From the NCBI GenBank assembly GCA_016186945.1, contig JACPKR010000053.1, positions 89,518-153,517 of the forward strand: 64,000 nt of DNA. The letters run 5' to 3'. The notes under the pieces are model-generated. The model did not search any database, was not told where the DNA came from, and saw only the letters and a list, made by a program, of their open reading frames with translations. The position numbers and the translations under genes are program-made. This DNA is from Deltaproteobacteria bacterium (GTDB lineage: Bacteria > Bdellovibrionota_B > Oligoflexia > Oligoflexales > Bog-1112). Shown piece after piece: positions 42,851-51,096 of this stretch; the stretch's first letter is position 1; each line of letters starts with the position of its first letter.

Positions 42851-43903
42851 TTATCGTCCTAAGCAGACACTGATGGCTTCCGCGGCTCTGAGAATTTCAT
42901 CGGATGGAAGTAATTTGCGCCGTTGAAAACGAGACACCTCACTGTAAGGAGTATCGGAAACCTGCTGCCCCTTCAAAACCACCAGTCTGTTAAAACGTTT
43001 TTTCAATGCAAGATCAACAGCATAAACCGCGAAGCGAGTGGCCAGAATACGATCCTCTGGGCACGGGGATCCTCCTCTCTGCAGATGGCCCAACACCGTA
43101 ACCCGTACATCCATGTCACAAAGAGAGTGAAGCTTCTGAGCCACTTGAACCCCGACACCTCCCAAGGTTTTTGCTCCGCCTAGTTCTTCCTTGTAAATTG
43201 CCTCTCCCCCCTTTTCTGTCGCGCCCTCCGACACTACGACCACAGAAAAGTTGCGACCAATGTTTTTGCGTTCAAGGATTTTCTTCTGTATTCGTTTCAC
43301 ATCGAAGGGAATTTCGGGGATGAGGATGACGTTTGCTCCACCCGCCAAGCCGCCATGTAGGGCGATATAGCCAGAGTCTCGGCCCATAACTTCCAAGACC
43401 ATGATGCGGTCATGTGACTCGGCGGTCGATCGCAACCTCATTACGGAATCAGCGACGAGGTTGACACAGCTCTTGAATCCTATCGTCTGGTCGGTGCCAG
43501 GAAGGTCATTGTCGATGGTTTTGGGTATGCCGATCACGGGAACGCCAGTGGCTGCCAGTTCACCCGCTATCCCCTGGGTTCCTTCCCCGCCGATCACAAT
43601 GAGACCCGCAAGGTCAAGTTCGCTCATCGCCTCACGTAGTCTGAGAATATTCTCCTCGGGCTTTTCCCCAAAAGGACTACCCTCGTTGTGGGTGCCAAGT
43701 ATGGTTCCCCCCTTGTCAAGAATATCCGATACGTCCTCCAAACCAAGTAAACTTGTCCGTGTTGGTCGCTCAAATAGGCCATTGAAACTATCTATGATGC
43801 CAACAAGTTGGCAACCCTTAGCGATCCCACTTTTGACAGCCGCACGAATGGCAGCGTTCAAGCCAGGGCAATCGCCGCCTCCCGTAAGTATTCCCACTCT
43901 CAA
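42851..43903 (-). CDS. pfkA: 6-phosphofructokinase (ATP/PPi-type III-like)
   Basis: Phosphorylates fructose 6-phosphate. TTG 43903 lies 7 bases from a perfect AGGAGG and starts MRVGILTGGGDCPGLNAAI, the normal N-terminus (350 residues); the ATG at 43942 adds an unusual basic leader. The donor loop reads GGEGTQGIAGEL (Gly, as in ATP enzymes), while the catalytic block reads GIPKTIDNDLPGTDQT with the Lys typical of PPi and mixed actinobacterial-type enzymes. This combination is known from ATP-dependent group III PFKs such as the Streptomyces enzyme. ATP dependence is therefore the best guess. Confidence 0.9.
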   Translation of the reverse strand: MRVGILTGGGDCPGLNAAIRAAVKSGIAKGCQLVGIIDSFNGLFERPTRTSLLGLEDVSDILDKGGTILGTHNEGSPFGEKPEENILRLREAMSELDLAGLIVIGGEGTQGIAGELAATGVPVIGIPKTIDNDLPGTDQTIGFKSCVNLVADSVMRLRSTAESHDRIMVLEVMGRDSGYIALHGGLAGGANVILIPEIPFDVKRIQKKILERKNIGRNFSVVVVSEGATEKGGEAIYKEELGGAKTLGGVGVQVAQKLHSLCDMDVRVTVLGHLQRGGSPCPEDRILATRFAVYAVDLALKKRFNRLVVLKGQQVSDTPYSEVSRFQRRKLLPSDEILRAAEAISVCLGR

Positions 43904-43957
43904 AGTTAGCCTCCTCTCATTCCTCGAAGTTCGGTTTGCCAATATGGCACACCTTGC

Positions 43958-44260
43958 TTATTTGTCGCAAAATTTAATGTCGGTGATGGTGCGAGGGAGT
44001 GCGGGCGAGGCGACCTTCATGTCCGTGTATCTGAATTTCTTATTGTGGGCGTCTTTTGCAAATTGCAGACTTGCCTGGAGGCGGCAATCCTGTTTCATAG
44101 TTGCTCGGTTCCGTGCGCATACGGGGATATAGCCCCATTGGACTCGCTCTTTTTGATCCGGCTCAGGTTCGAGAACCCAATCGCATTTCTTTCTGCCTTC
44201 GGGGTCGCAGGATATCATCGTGAAAAAAAGCAAAGTGGTCACTAATTTTGCAAGGCGCAT
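43958..44260 (-). CDS. Small Cys-rich lipoprotein, function unknown
   Basis: A 100-residue protein with signal LAKLVTTLLFFTMISC and a lipobox Cys18. The mature part has five more Cys (KKCDW, VCARN, DCRLQ, FCDK), Gln- and Lys-rich. The region CRLQASLQFAKDAHNKKFRYTDMKV is a distinctive run I cannot place. It sits upstream of pfkA on the same strand, 54 bases away, and a family 1 repeat begins 17 bases upstream of its start. Confidence 0.65.
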   Translation of the reverse strand: MRLAKLVTTLLFFTMISCDPEGRKKCDWVLEPEPDQKERVQWGYIPVCARNRATMKQDCRLQASLQFAKDAHNKKFRYTDMKVASPALPRTITDIKFCDK

Positions 44261-44276
44261 AAAACTCCTCTCCTTG

Positions 44277-44418
44277 TAATGCGTAAGCCACTTGGGGCAA
44301 GGAGGTGGTTTGGAGGAAACTGCGCAGCTGGTTCCTCCAAGAATCCCGGGGGAGGCGACGCTTCACTCGCCCCCCCAAACCCCCCTCTCCCTATTTGCCC
44401 CAAGTGGCTTACGCATTA
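44277..44418. repeat. Family 1 MITE-like repeat, copy D (full)
   Basis: A 142-bp copy with both terminal inverted repeats complete (TAATGCGTAAGCC ... GGCTTACGCATTA). It separates the small lipoprotein gene and the divergent desuccinylase-like gene. It is almost identical in sequence to copies A and H. Confidence 0.92.
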
Positions 44419-44456
44419 CCTCTCCCTAATTTAGGAGCAAGACGCAGACTTCTTTA

Positions 44457-44488
44457 TTATATAGTATTTGGGAAAAAGAGTTTGGGGG
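44457..44488. repeat. Family 2 palindromic repeat, copy e (end fragment)
   Basis: TATATAGTATTTGGGAAAAA followed by GAGTTTGGGGG. Only the terminal ~30 bp of the element remain, directly upstream of the desuccinylase-like gene and including its likely ribosome binding site (GGGGG). Confidence 0.7.
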
Positions 44489-44495
44489 TTTGGTC

Positions 44496-45485
44496 GTGAC
44501 TAAACGAGTTGAAGAAGAAATAAAAAATTTTAGTGAATCTATCAAGAACCTCAGGAATGTGATGAAAGTGGAGGAACTTTGCGAGTATGGTTTCTTACTT
44601 CGACCCTTTGAGCGCGAGTGGGAGGTGACGCCTCCTAAAAGCTACGCCCTCTGCCTTTTCAGCCTCATCCACGGAAATGAAGTAGGGGGATTGGCAGTGC
44701 TCAACGAGTTCTTAGCCCTACTCGCCAGTGGGCTGATCGACTGCCGTATTTCCCTTGTCGTTGCGCTCGGCAACCCTTGGGCGGCAAAGAAGGGGGAGCG
44801 CTTCCTTGAGCGAGACCTGAACCGGAGCTTCGGAAGAAGCGGGCCTACTTGGGAAGAAAAGCGGGCTCTCGCTCTTTCTCCCCTCCTCGATAACTGCATG
44901 TGGTTCCTGGACCTGCATCAGACAAGCCAGCCAAGTGTGACTCCGTTTTTCATCTTCCCTTACAGTAAGGAAGGTCTTCTTTTTGCAGAAAATCTTTCGG
45001 CCTCCACCCCCATCGTGACTCACTGGGACCATGGGTTTTCCGAAGACGGTATGTGCTCAGATGAGTTCGTCATCGAGAAAGGGGGGGTCGGTATAACGCT
45101 GGAAAGTGGTCAGTCTGGTTTTGACAATCTGCAAATCGGATTCGGTGTGAAAACTGCCCTCCAAGCCCTTCATTTCGTTACGAGTATGCTGAGGGAGGAC
45201 ACCCCCCCCCACACACCTTCTCCCGAGAGACGCAATATTTACATTCTAAAGGAAACGGTCCTCTGTCCTCAGGAAGGGGAACTCAAATTAAATCCGGGGC
45301 TGATCAGTTTCCAAAAGATTGAAAAGGGAACTTTGCTCGGTATTCACGAGGGAAATAACATCGTAAGCCCAGCTTCGGGCTATCTCCTCTTCCCTAACTA
45401 TAATGCTGAACGTCGTCCACCACATCAACGTCCCATGGAGTTGATGCGCATTATCGAGGAGATTGACACGTCAGCACTTCCTTAA
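44496..45485 (+). CDS. Succinylglutamate desuccinylase/aspartoacylase-like (M14 AstE/AspA) protein
   Basis: A zinc carboxypeptidase-fold amidohydrolase. GTG 44496 follows GGGGG (TTG 44490 is an alternative). The zinc ligands are FSLIHGNEVGGL (His, Glu) and LDLHQTSQP (His), as in AstE/aspartoacylases; GNPWAAKKGERFLERDLNRSFG is the next conserved block. Residues from about 240 to the end form a strand-rich domain with PASGYLLFPN. Specific substrate is uncertain. The stop is 2 bases before a family 1 repeat. Confidence 0.82.
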   Translation: MTKRVEEEIKNFSESIKNLRNVMKVEELCEYGFLLRPFEREWEVTPPKSYALCLFSLIHGNEVGGLAVLNEFLALLASGLIDCRISLVVALGNPWAAKKGERFLERDLNRSFGRSGPTWEEKRALALSPLLDNCMWFLDLHQTSQPSVTPFFIFPYSKEGLLFAENLSASTPIVTHWDHGFSEDGMCSDEFVIEKGGVGITLESGQSGFDNLQIGFGVKTALQALHFVTSMLREDTPPHTPSPERRNIYILKETVLCPQEGELKLNPGLISFQKIEKGTLLGIHEGNNIVSPASGYLLFPNYNAERRPPHQRPMELMRIIEEIDTSALP

Positions 45486-45487
45486 TC

Positions 45488-45631
45488 GTAATGCGTAAGC
45501 CACTTGGGGCAAGGAGGTGGTTTGGAGGAAACTGCGCAGCTGGTTCCTCCAAGAAATCCCTTGGGGGAGCGACGGTTCCCTCGCCCCCCCAACCCCCCCT
45601 CTCCCTATTTGCCCCAAGTGGCTACGCATTA
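45488..45631. repeat. Family 1 MITE-like repeat, copy E (full)
   Basis: A 144-bp copy with both ends (TAATGCGTAAGCC and GGCTACGCATTA, the latter missing one base). The C-rich block has a CCCTTGGGGGAG variant, close to copy G. It begins 2 bases after the stop of the desuccinylase-like gene. Confidence 0.9.
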
Positions 45632-45761
45632 CCCTTAATCCCCTCGCGTACACTCTCCCGTCAAGTCTCCCAAGCCTGTGTCAAAAGGTGCCGAAGCGGG
45701 ACAATGGACGATAACGATTGTCTCGGTTGGTGACATTTTAAAACCACCCCCAGTACAAATT

Positions 45762-45793
45762 GTTACCGCACGAGAAGCTCACCTGGCGGTAAC
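45762..45793. other. Inverted repeat (hairpin or operator), unknown
   Basis: GTTACCGC and GCGGTAAC form a perfect 8-bp inverted repeat around a 16-base spacer in the 230-bp gap downstream of the kinase operon. It could be a terminator stem (no T-run), a binding site or chance. Confidence 0.35.
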
Positions 45794-45865
45794 TGTTTTG
45801 TATGACTGCTGTTGTGTGAGTCCTGTTTTTTTGATTGCAAGTCTTGTGCCGATCCGATTGCACTT

Positions 45866-47767
45866 TCATTGTGAGAAAGGTATGAGCTGGAGTGTGAAGC
45901 CAGTGGCATCGACCAGGGTCCGTCCTTGGTAGAATTTTAGGAGCGACTTGAGTAGGTTGACAGAGACTTGAGAAAGAAGATCAGGGCCTTCCGCGTGCTG
46001 CATGAATTCTTGAAGTTTCGTCGCAAGAGTGAGCGAACAAGGCAGGAAAAACGATAGCATCAACGAATCGTTGTCCTCTTTGACTTCCACGCCTACTTGG
46101 GGATGACACGGTACTGCCTCTTGCCTTATGAGCAAGAGGAGAGCGGCCCATCCTGATACGACCGCACGTTTATCAAAACGCATGGGGACAGCGGCGAGTT
46201 CGTTTTCCGATATGTTTAGCTCTATCAGGCACCCCAACCGTTGAAGAGGTTTACTCATCTGTACACGAAATTCTTTCTCCAGGGCAACGAGGCTAAGAGC
46301 TTCCTGTTTCAAACTCTTGTCTTCCAGAGCTGTCGTCATTAGGACCGAGCGAATGGAAAGTTGAATGGTTGCAAGAAGTTTCTGCGCATTGACCAGCTCC
46401 GTTTTTTCATGTTCCTTGGAAGCTGCGGGTTCTAAGTTAGCAAGAAGGCCAAGCATTTTAGCAACGGGAGTGTTCAGGTTATGGCTGACGAGTGAAATGA
46501 AGTTTCCCCTCGCATTGAGAATATCTTGATCTGAGCGCTGTTGAATGCGAATGCGCCAAAAATAAAATGACTCGACTGACAATTTTGCAAATGTTGCAAG
46601 GAGAAAGGCACTCAGACCGGCATAGAGGCAATCGAACAAAGGGAGATAAAGACGCAGCTTGCTAATCATCAGTGCATTCGCAAAAGGCGCCAGTCCAGCG
46701 AAAACAAGGAATATCCCCAAGGAGGGGATGGAACCCCAACGCAGGAGGATGATGATCGTCAAAAGCGCAACCATGACCGCGAAGGAGAAGGATAGCCCTA
46801 AGGGAATGATGCCTACAAGATCGTCGTCTATGAAAAGTTGCGCATGTTGTGCCCAGAACTTGTGAAGAGGGGTGCCTCCCGTTCGAGTGGAGAGGTTGGG
46901 ATCATCTATAATGCTTTTGACTCGACCAATGGACGACGGTTGACTCATCCCTTCTCGGCCTTGGATGAAATCAGTGCCCACGAATACGGTTTTTGCTGGC
47001 AGATACTCTTGCGATAAGAGTTCGAGGTAGGAAAGGTCGGGAATCTCCTTCGAATCGTTATAGTAGAGAATATACCCTGGGAACAGGCGCGGAAGGTTTT
47101 GAGAGACGACCAGCCCCTGCCCCCACCCTTTTTCTCGCTTCTTCCAGAGAAGCAGTGGGATCACCTGCATCAGCCACTTTGTCCAAGCCTCATTGTAAAC
47201 ACAAATCAGCTGGGTCGACACCTGGCACGGATCGGCTTCCAAAATGACCGCATAATCTTGAAACCATGCTGGAATATCCTTCACAAACTTTGGTTGAACA
47301 GCCCAATAAATATCCCTCCCCATCCCCTGCGCTTTAAGCAAGACAGGCATCATGTTTAAATATATGGATTCTCCTAACTCGGGAACTGGTTGCCAATTGA
47401 TAAAAATCTTTTCCGCTCCCAAGTCGAGAAGCCGATTTAAAGACGTTACATAGGTGGTCTCAGAAACGTCCGTGTAATCTTTGAAATGAAAAGACTGGGT
47501 GGCAGGTAAGTCGCTCTCTCTCACAGAAAGAGTCATAACAGAAGCATGGTTCGGCAATGTGCGTGGACTCGCCATCCTTAAGCTGAAGCTAATCAAACGT
47601 TCTTCAAGCTTGGAAGACACCCGACGGTGTTTCTGCCCAGTGTAGAACAAATAGGTCAAGCCACTGAAAAGAAGCAAAGACAGGAGCAAGGGGTAAAGAA
47701 CGTCCAGCCACCAGAATTTATAAGACAAGCGGGACTGCCAACGCTCTGTTAGAAGGTTTCGTCTCAT
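45866..47767 (-). CDS. CHASE2-type sensor protein with DHp histidine but degenerate ATPase
   Basis: A 633-residue membrane protein. After one membrane segment (about 20-43) comes a long periplasmic domain of CHASE2 type (SVRESDLPATQSFHF..., TVFVGTDFIQGREGMS) and a cluster of membrane segments at about 320-415. The cytoplasmic part has an intact dimerisation/phosphoacceptor helix, FISLVSHNLNTPVAKMLGLL with His at about 446. The following region lacks the N, G1, F and G2 boxes of a kinase ATPase (WAALLLLIRQEAVP where the N box would be). It overlaps the preceding kinase gene by 4 bases. It may serve as the phosphoacceptor partner of that gene's product (inference). Confidence 0.75.
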   Translation of the reverse strand: MRRNLLTERWQSRLSYKFWWLDVLYPLLLSLLLFSGLTYLFYTGQKHRRVSSKLEERLISFSLRMASPRTLPNHASVMTLSVRESDLPATQSFHFKDYTDVSETTYVTSLNRLLDLGAEKIFINWQPVPELGESIYLNMMPVLLKAQGMGRDIYWAVQPKFVKDIPAWFQDYAVILEADPCQVSTQLICVYNEAWTKWLMQVIPLLLWKKREKGWGQGLVVSQNLPRLFPGYILYYNDSKEIPDLSYLELLSQEYLPAKTVFVGTDFIQGREGMSQPSSIGRVKSIIDDPNLSTRTGGTPLHKFWAQHAQLFIDDDLVGIIPLGLSFSFAVMVALLTIIILLRWGSIPSLGIFLVFAGLAPFANALMISKLRLYLPLFDCLYAGLSAFLLATFAKLSVESFYFWRIRIQQRSDQDILNARGNFISLVSHNLNTPVAKMLGLLANLEPAASKEHEKTELVNAQKLLATIQLSIRSVLMTTALEDKSLKQEALSLVALEKEFRVQMSKPLQRLGCLIELNISENELAAVPMRFDKRAVVSGWAALLLLIRQEAVPCHPQVGVEVKEDNDSLMLSFFLPCSLTLATKLQEFMQHAEGPDLLSQVSVNLLKSLLKFYQGRTLVDATGFTLQLIPFSQ

Positions 47768-49695
47768 ATGCGTGACCGTTCTAAGAGAATGGAAAACTCC
47801 GAACCCTTTCCTTCCTTTGACTTCACGTTAATCTTCGCTCCGATCCTTTCAGCAAAAAAGCGGCAGAGGTAAAGACCTAGCCCGTTTCCCTTCACACGAA
47901 AGGAACGGTCATCAGGAATGCGGTAGAATTTCTCAAAAATCTTCTCATGTAGATCGCTCGGAATCCCCACCCCTTCGTCTGAAACTTTAATAGCGAGTTT
48001 TCTTCGGTTAACCGGTTCGATGCGAACGTCAACCGTTCCTTTCTGGGGTGAATATTTAATGGCATTTGAAATTAGATTAAAGACGACAGGTTCCAAAATG
48101 ATCTCGTTACTCCAGGCAGCGCACCCCGACGATGAGTAAATGGCTACGGTCAGCTCCCTATTCTCTATAAGTTGGTCGAACTGATTGCAGACTCGCTGAA
48201 TGAGAGGAAGCAGCTCCACCCGACTTTTTGAAACCGACTGCCAGTGCCCTTGTCTGATGAGCGAGTAGTGCCTGATCCCTTCAAGGTAATCTTGAAGCTC
48301 CAGACAGCTGCTGAGCACCCGCCAATGAGCCGAAGACGCGGCTTCATTTGTTGTGAATGCATCCTTGGTTCGTTCCAGTATTTTGAATATCTTATGATTG
48401 GTTTCATAAAGATCAAACGCAAAACGATTGAGAAAACGGTCCTGTGTCAGTGTTAACTCTCTGCGTATGTGAGACTTTATTTCCCTCAATGTACGTTTTT
48501 TGTTTGCTTGCTGAGCCTTAAGAAACGCACCCGTAATTGCTGCGAAGATTGAGAATATAGCTGTATCAGCGGCTGGAACGATAAGGAACGCATAGGAAAA
48601 CAGTAGGCCATGCACATAAACCAGGACGGAGAACGCAAGGAGGAAGAGCACTACCGCAAGTGATGGAGCCATACGCCATATAAAAAAACTTAGGAAAGTC
48701 AAAATGGCCGTCTGTACAACGTTCAGGTAGACCGCTCCCTCCCTCAACCAAGAACTGCTAAGCAGATTTTCAAGCATTGTCGCTTTCACAAAAACAAGGG
48801 GAGTTCCTTCATCCTCTGCACTGTCCTCACCCTGCCAGGGTGTATTCACATGTGTTCCGTCCCGGTGGTTAATGCTGCGGGGACGAAATGCGGTATATCC
48901 TATCAACACAAGTTTGCCGGAAAGATCTCCTGCGTGCCCTTCTTGCACAAGATCCCGCGCGGAAACCGTAACAAAACTTTCAGGTTTCCAATAGTTGATG
49001 AAGAAAGAGGGAAGATCAGACGCCTCTTCATAAATTCGTCTTGTTTTCAATGTCTTGTGGTACAGGTTGACTTCGTTCCCCAACTCGCTAAGGAGTTCTA
49101 TCTTGTCCTGATTGAACGCCATACGCAGGGCAAGGTTAGTAACAAGCTGAGGGACAAGGCGATCTCCCAAGTAACTCATGAGAGGAATTTCTCGGATCAC
49201 CCCCTGTCGGTATTTGCGGAGGGTACTTGCTCCCGCCACACTCCCTTCGATTCGTTTGAAAACCGGGGGCAGCTCGACTTTGGAAGGGTCGACTTGGTGG
49301 TAATCAAAGACGCCCAGGAATACATTGGGCGTCTGGGCAACAAAATCTATGAGGGGTTTCAGTTCTTCATCCTCATATTCAAAATCTTGATGGGGCAGGA
49401 GTAGGGCGACCCCCTGAGCCTTTGATGCCCGAACTGCCTGAATCAGCTCAATGAACGCTGTGACAGGAATCCTTGCTGAGCCACTCTGCCCGAAAAACGC
49501 AATATCCTTCTGATCGACAGAGACAACGGCAACCCTGGAATAGTCAAGGATCTGTGGTTTGATCGTTGTGCGCACATCAAAAAACAGCGACTCCAGGCGT
49601 TCGCGTAATTCCGTCGCATAGAACACATAAAGAAGGAAACCAATGAGTACACTGGAAAACAGTGCAAAGAGGGTGCTCGAAAAATGACTTTTCAT
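47764..49695 (-). CDS. CHASE2-type sensor histidine kinase with intact ATPase but no phosphoacceptor His
   Basis: ATG 49695 overlaps the radical SAM stop (ATGA) and starts a 643-residue protein (the frame is open to 49794). An N-terminal membrane segment precedes a CHASE2 domain (SRVAVVSVDQKDIAFFGQSG..., LVLIGYTAFRPRS), then three or four membrane segments. The ATPase domain is complete: NLISNAIKYSP (N box), VSDEGVGIP (G1), FEKFYRIPD (F) and GNGLGLYLCR (G2). In the helix where FLxxxSHELRTP is expected, the sequence is RFLNRFAFDLYETNHKI, so the phosphoacceptor His is Phe. A trans-acting kinase for its operon partner is the simplest reading. Confidence 0.8.
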   Translation of the reverse strand: MKSHFSSTLFALFSSVLIGFLLYVFYATELRERLESLFFDVRTTIKPQILDYSRVAVVSVDQKDIAFFGQSGSARIPVTAFIELIQAVRASKAQGVALLLPHQDFEYEDEELKPLIDFVAQTPNVFLGVFDYHQVDPSKVELPPVFKRIEGSVAGASTLRKYRQGVIREIPLMSYLGDRLVPQLVTNLALRMAFNQDKIELLSELGNEVNLYHKTLKTRRIYEEASDLPSFFINYWKPESFVTVSARDLVQEGHAGDLSGKLVLIGYTAFRPRSINHRDGTHVNTPWQGEDSAEDEGTPLVFVKATMLENLLSSSWLREGAVYLNVVQTAILTFLSFFIWRMAPSLAVVLFLLAFSVLVYVHGLLFSYAFLIVPAADTAIFSIFAAITGAFLKAQQANKKRTLREIKSHIRRELTLTQDRFLNRFAFDLYETNHKIFKILERTKDAFTTNEAASSAHWRVLSSCLELQDYLEGIRHYSLIRQGHWQSVSKSRVELLPLIQRVCNQFDQLIENRELTVAIYSSSGCAAWSNEIILEPVVFNLISNAIKYSPQKGTVDVRIEPVNRRKLAIKVSDEGVGIPSDLHEKIFEKFYRIPDDRSFRVKGNGLGLYLCRFFAERIGAKINVKSKEGKGSEFSILLERSRI

Positions 49696-51095
49696 GGAGC
49701 CGAGACAAGCGTTTGCAAATGCGCGGGTGCTTTTTGCTTCAAGGCCACGAAAATTCTTAATGCAAGTTTCATTTCCACGTCCTGCAGCTGGCAAAAAAGA
49801 GGATCGATCGTGCTGATTTTTTTTGAAGCCATTTTGTGCTCATGAAAGCAGCCTCCCTGACAAAAGCTCCTCATCCAACACGAACGACAAGGTTCCCTTC
49901 CGCCTTGTCGGTATTCCACAATCCTTTGAAGGTAGGCACCATCAAGCCCGTTTTCCAGAGAACCCGCACATTCCTCTCGATCTTCTGTAAAACGATGACA
50001 CAGGAAAAATTCTCCCCTCGTAGAAACAGAAAGATAGTTGATGCCCGCACCGCAAAAAGGCTGCGACTTGCCTACGGCAAAGTTTCGGAGGTGGCGCCGA
50101 AGATTACCTAGAAGGAGGAGCTTCTCCCACTCTTCTCGTTTTAGAAGCTCATCAACAAGCCTAGTAAGAAGCACCCCCCATTTTTGAATGTCAGATACTT
50201 CGAAACGTTCTGATTCCGCTAGACTTGCCACCCGGGCTGCTACCAATCGGTAGGTGTGGGAACTCAAAATCTGGAGGGAGTCCCCCAAAAAACCCTCCAA
50301 CGACCCCCTCCTTATGGTAGCCCGAAGGTGAAACTGACGGAGGGAGAGGAGTCGGGTTCGGAAAGTCTCCAATTTTCGTTCTATCAGATCCGCTAGTCTT
50401 TTGTTTCTTGTACGTTGCTCTGCCTGGAGGCGTTTTCCATCATAGGAAATCCGTAAAGCGAAATCATGCGCACGGAAAAACTCCAGATGTGCGTTCGTCA
50501 GGAGCGCTCCGTTCGTCGTCAGGGAAAAACGAAAAACCAAAGACTCCCGCCCACACCACTCTACGACTTCCTTGATGAGCTTGAAATTAAGGAGCGGCTC
50601 ACCACCAAAAAAGACAATGTGAAGAGCCTGCCCCGCTCTGCTGAAAAAGCGAATGGCTCGCCTCGCTATTTCAAAACTCATCAGAGAGTCATTACCGTAA
50701 GTTCCATCGCCTGCATAACAGTACGTACAGCGCAAGTTACAGCGCTCGGCAACATTTAACGCAATGCTAGTGATGTTAACAAGCGGTGTGTTTAAAGGAA
50801 TGGGTTTCCTCAACTCAAGCGGTTCAGGAAAGTCCCCACCCTCACAAACCTTCTGCCAAATCGGCTGAGGGACCTTCAGAATCGAGGACGAAGGCACATG
50901 CAACAAATAGAAGCAAGTTTCGAAAGTAAACGCCTGCCAGATCGGTGCTGATAAGGTAATGGGTAAGCAACTTGGGGCAAGGAGGTGGTTTGGAGGAAAC
51001 TGCGCAGCTGGTTCCTCCAAGAAATCCGGGGGAGGCGACGCTTCACTCGCCCCCCAAACCCCCCTCTCCCTATTTGCCACAGGCGGCTTACGCAT
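49692..51095 (-). CDS. Radical SAM/SPASM peptide-maturase-like protein
   Basis: A radical SAM enzyme of the SPASM type, which typically modifies ribosomal peptides. The SAM cluster is in AERCNLRCTYCYAGDGTYG (CxxxCxxC), followed by IVFFGGEPLLNFKLI and SLTTNGALL. The C-terminus holds SPASM cysteines (QPFCGAG, FLCHRF, CRSCWMRSFCQGGC, LFCQL). CYAGDGTYG followed by SLMSFEIA resembles QhpD/PeaB-like maturases. The first ~46 residues read through a family 1 repeat; no better start with a ribosome binding site was found before IWQAFTFETCFYLLHV, which looks like the true N-terminal domain. It is coupled to the kinase genes by a 4-base overlap. No precursor-peptide gene was found. Confidence 0.82.
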   Translation of the reverse strand: MRKPPVANRERGVWGASEASPPPDFLEEPAAQFPPNHLLAPSCLPITLSAPIWQAFTFETCFYLLHVPSSSILKVPQPIWQKVCEGGDFPEPLELRKPIPLNTPLVNITSIALNVAERCNLRCTYCYAGDGTYGNDSLMSFEIARRAIRFFSRAGQALHIVFFGGEPLLNFKLIKEVVEWCGRESLVFRFSLTTNGALLTNAHLEFFRAHDFALRISYDGKRLQAEQRTRNKRLADLIERKLETFRTRLLSLRQFHLRATIRRGSLEGFLGDSLQILSSHTYRLVAARVASLAESERFEVSDIQKWGVLLTRLVDELLKREEWEKLLLLGNLRRHLRNFAVGKSQPFCGAGINYLSVSTRGEFFLCHRFTEDREECAGSLENGLDGAYLQRIVEYRQGGREPCRSCWMRSFCQGGCFHEHKMASKKISTIDPLFCQLQDVEMKLALRIFVALKQKAPAHLQTLVSAP

Positions 51096-51096
51096 T
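50957..51096. repeat. Family 1 MITE-like repeat, copy F (full)
   Basis: A 140-bp copy with left end TAATGGGTAAGCAA and right end GGCGGCTTACGCATT. It lacks one C of the C-rich block, which opens a reading frame across the whole element. The right end holds both the TAA stop of the NFACT gene and the ATG of the radical SAM frame. Confidence 0.9.

Noticed and set aside
43401..44132. Long plus-strand ORF of 243 residues opposite pfkA.
   Set aside because: Shadow of pfkA and the small lipoprotein gene, rich in Ser/Pro as expected from antisense reading.
45678..45932. Small plus-strand ORF with three adjacent cysteines near the radical SAM/kinase operon, considered as a precursor peptide.
   Set aside because: It overlaps the 3' end of the kinase gene on the other strand, has no ribosome binding site and lies downstream of the operon.
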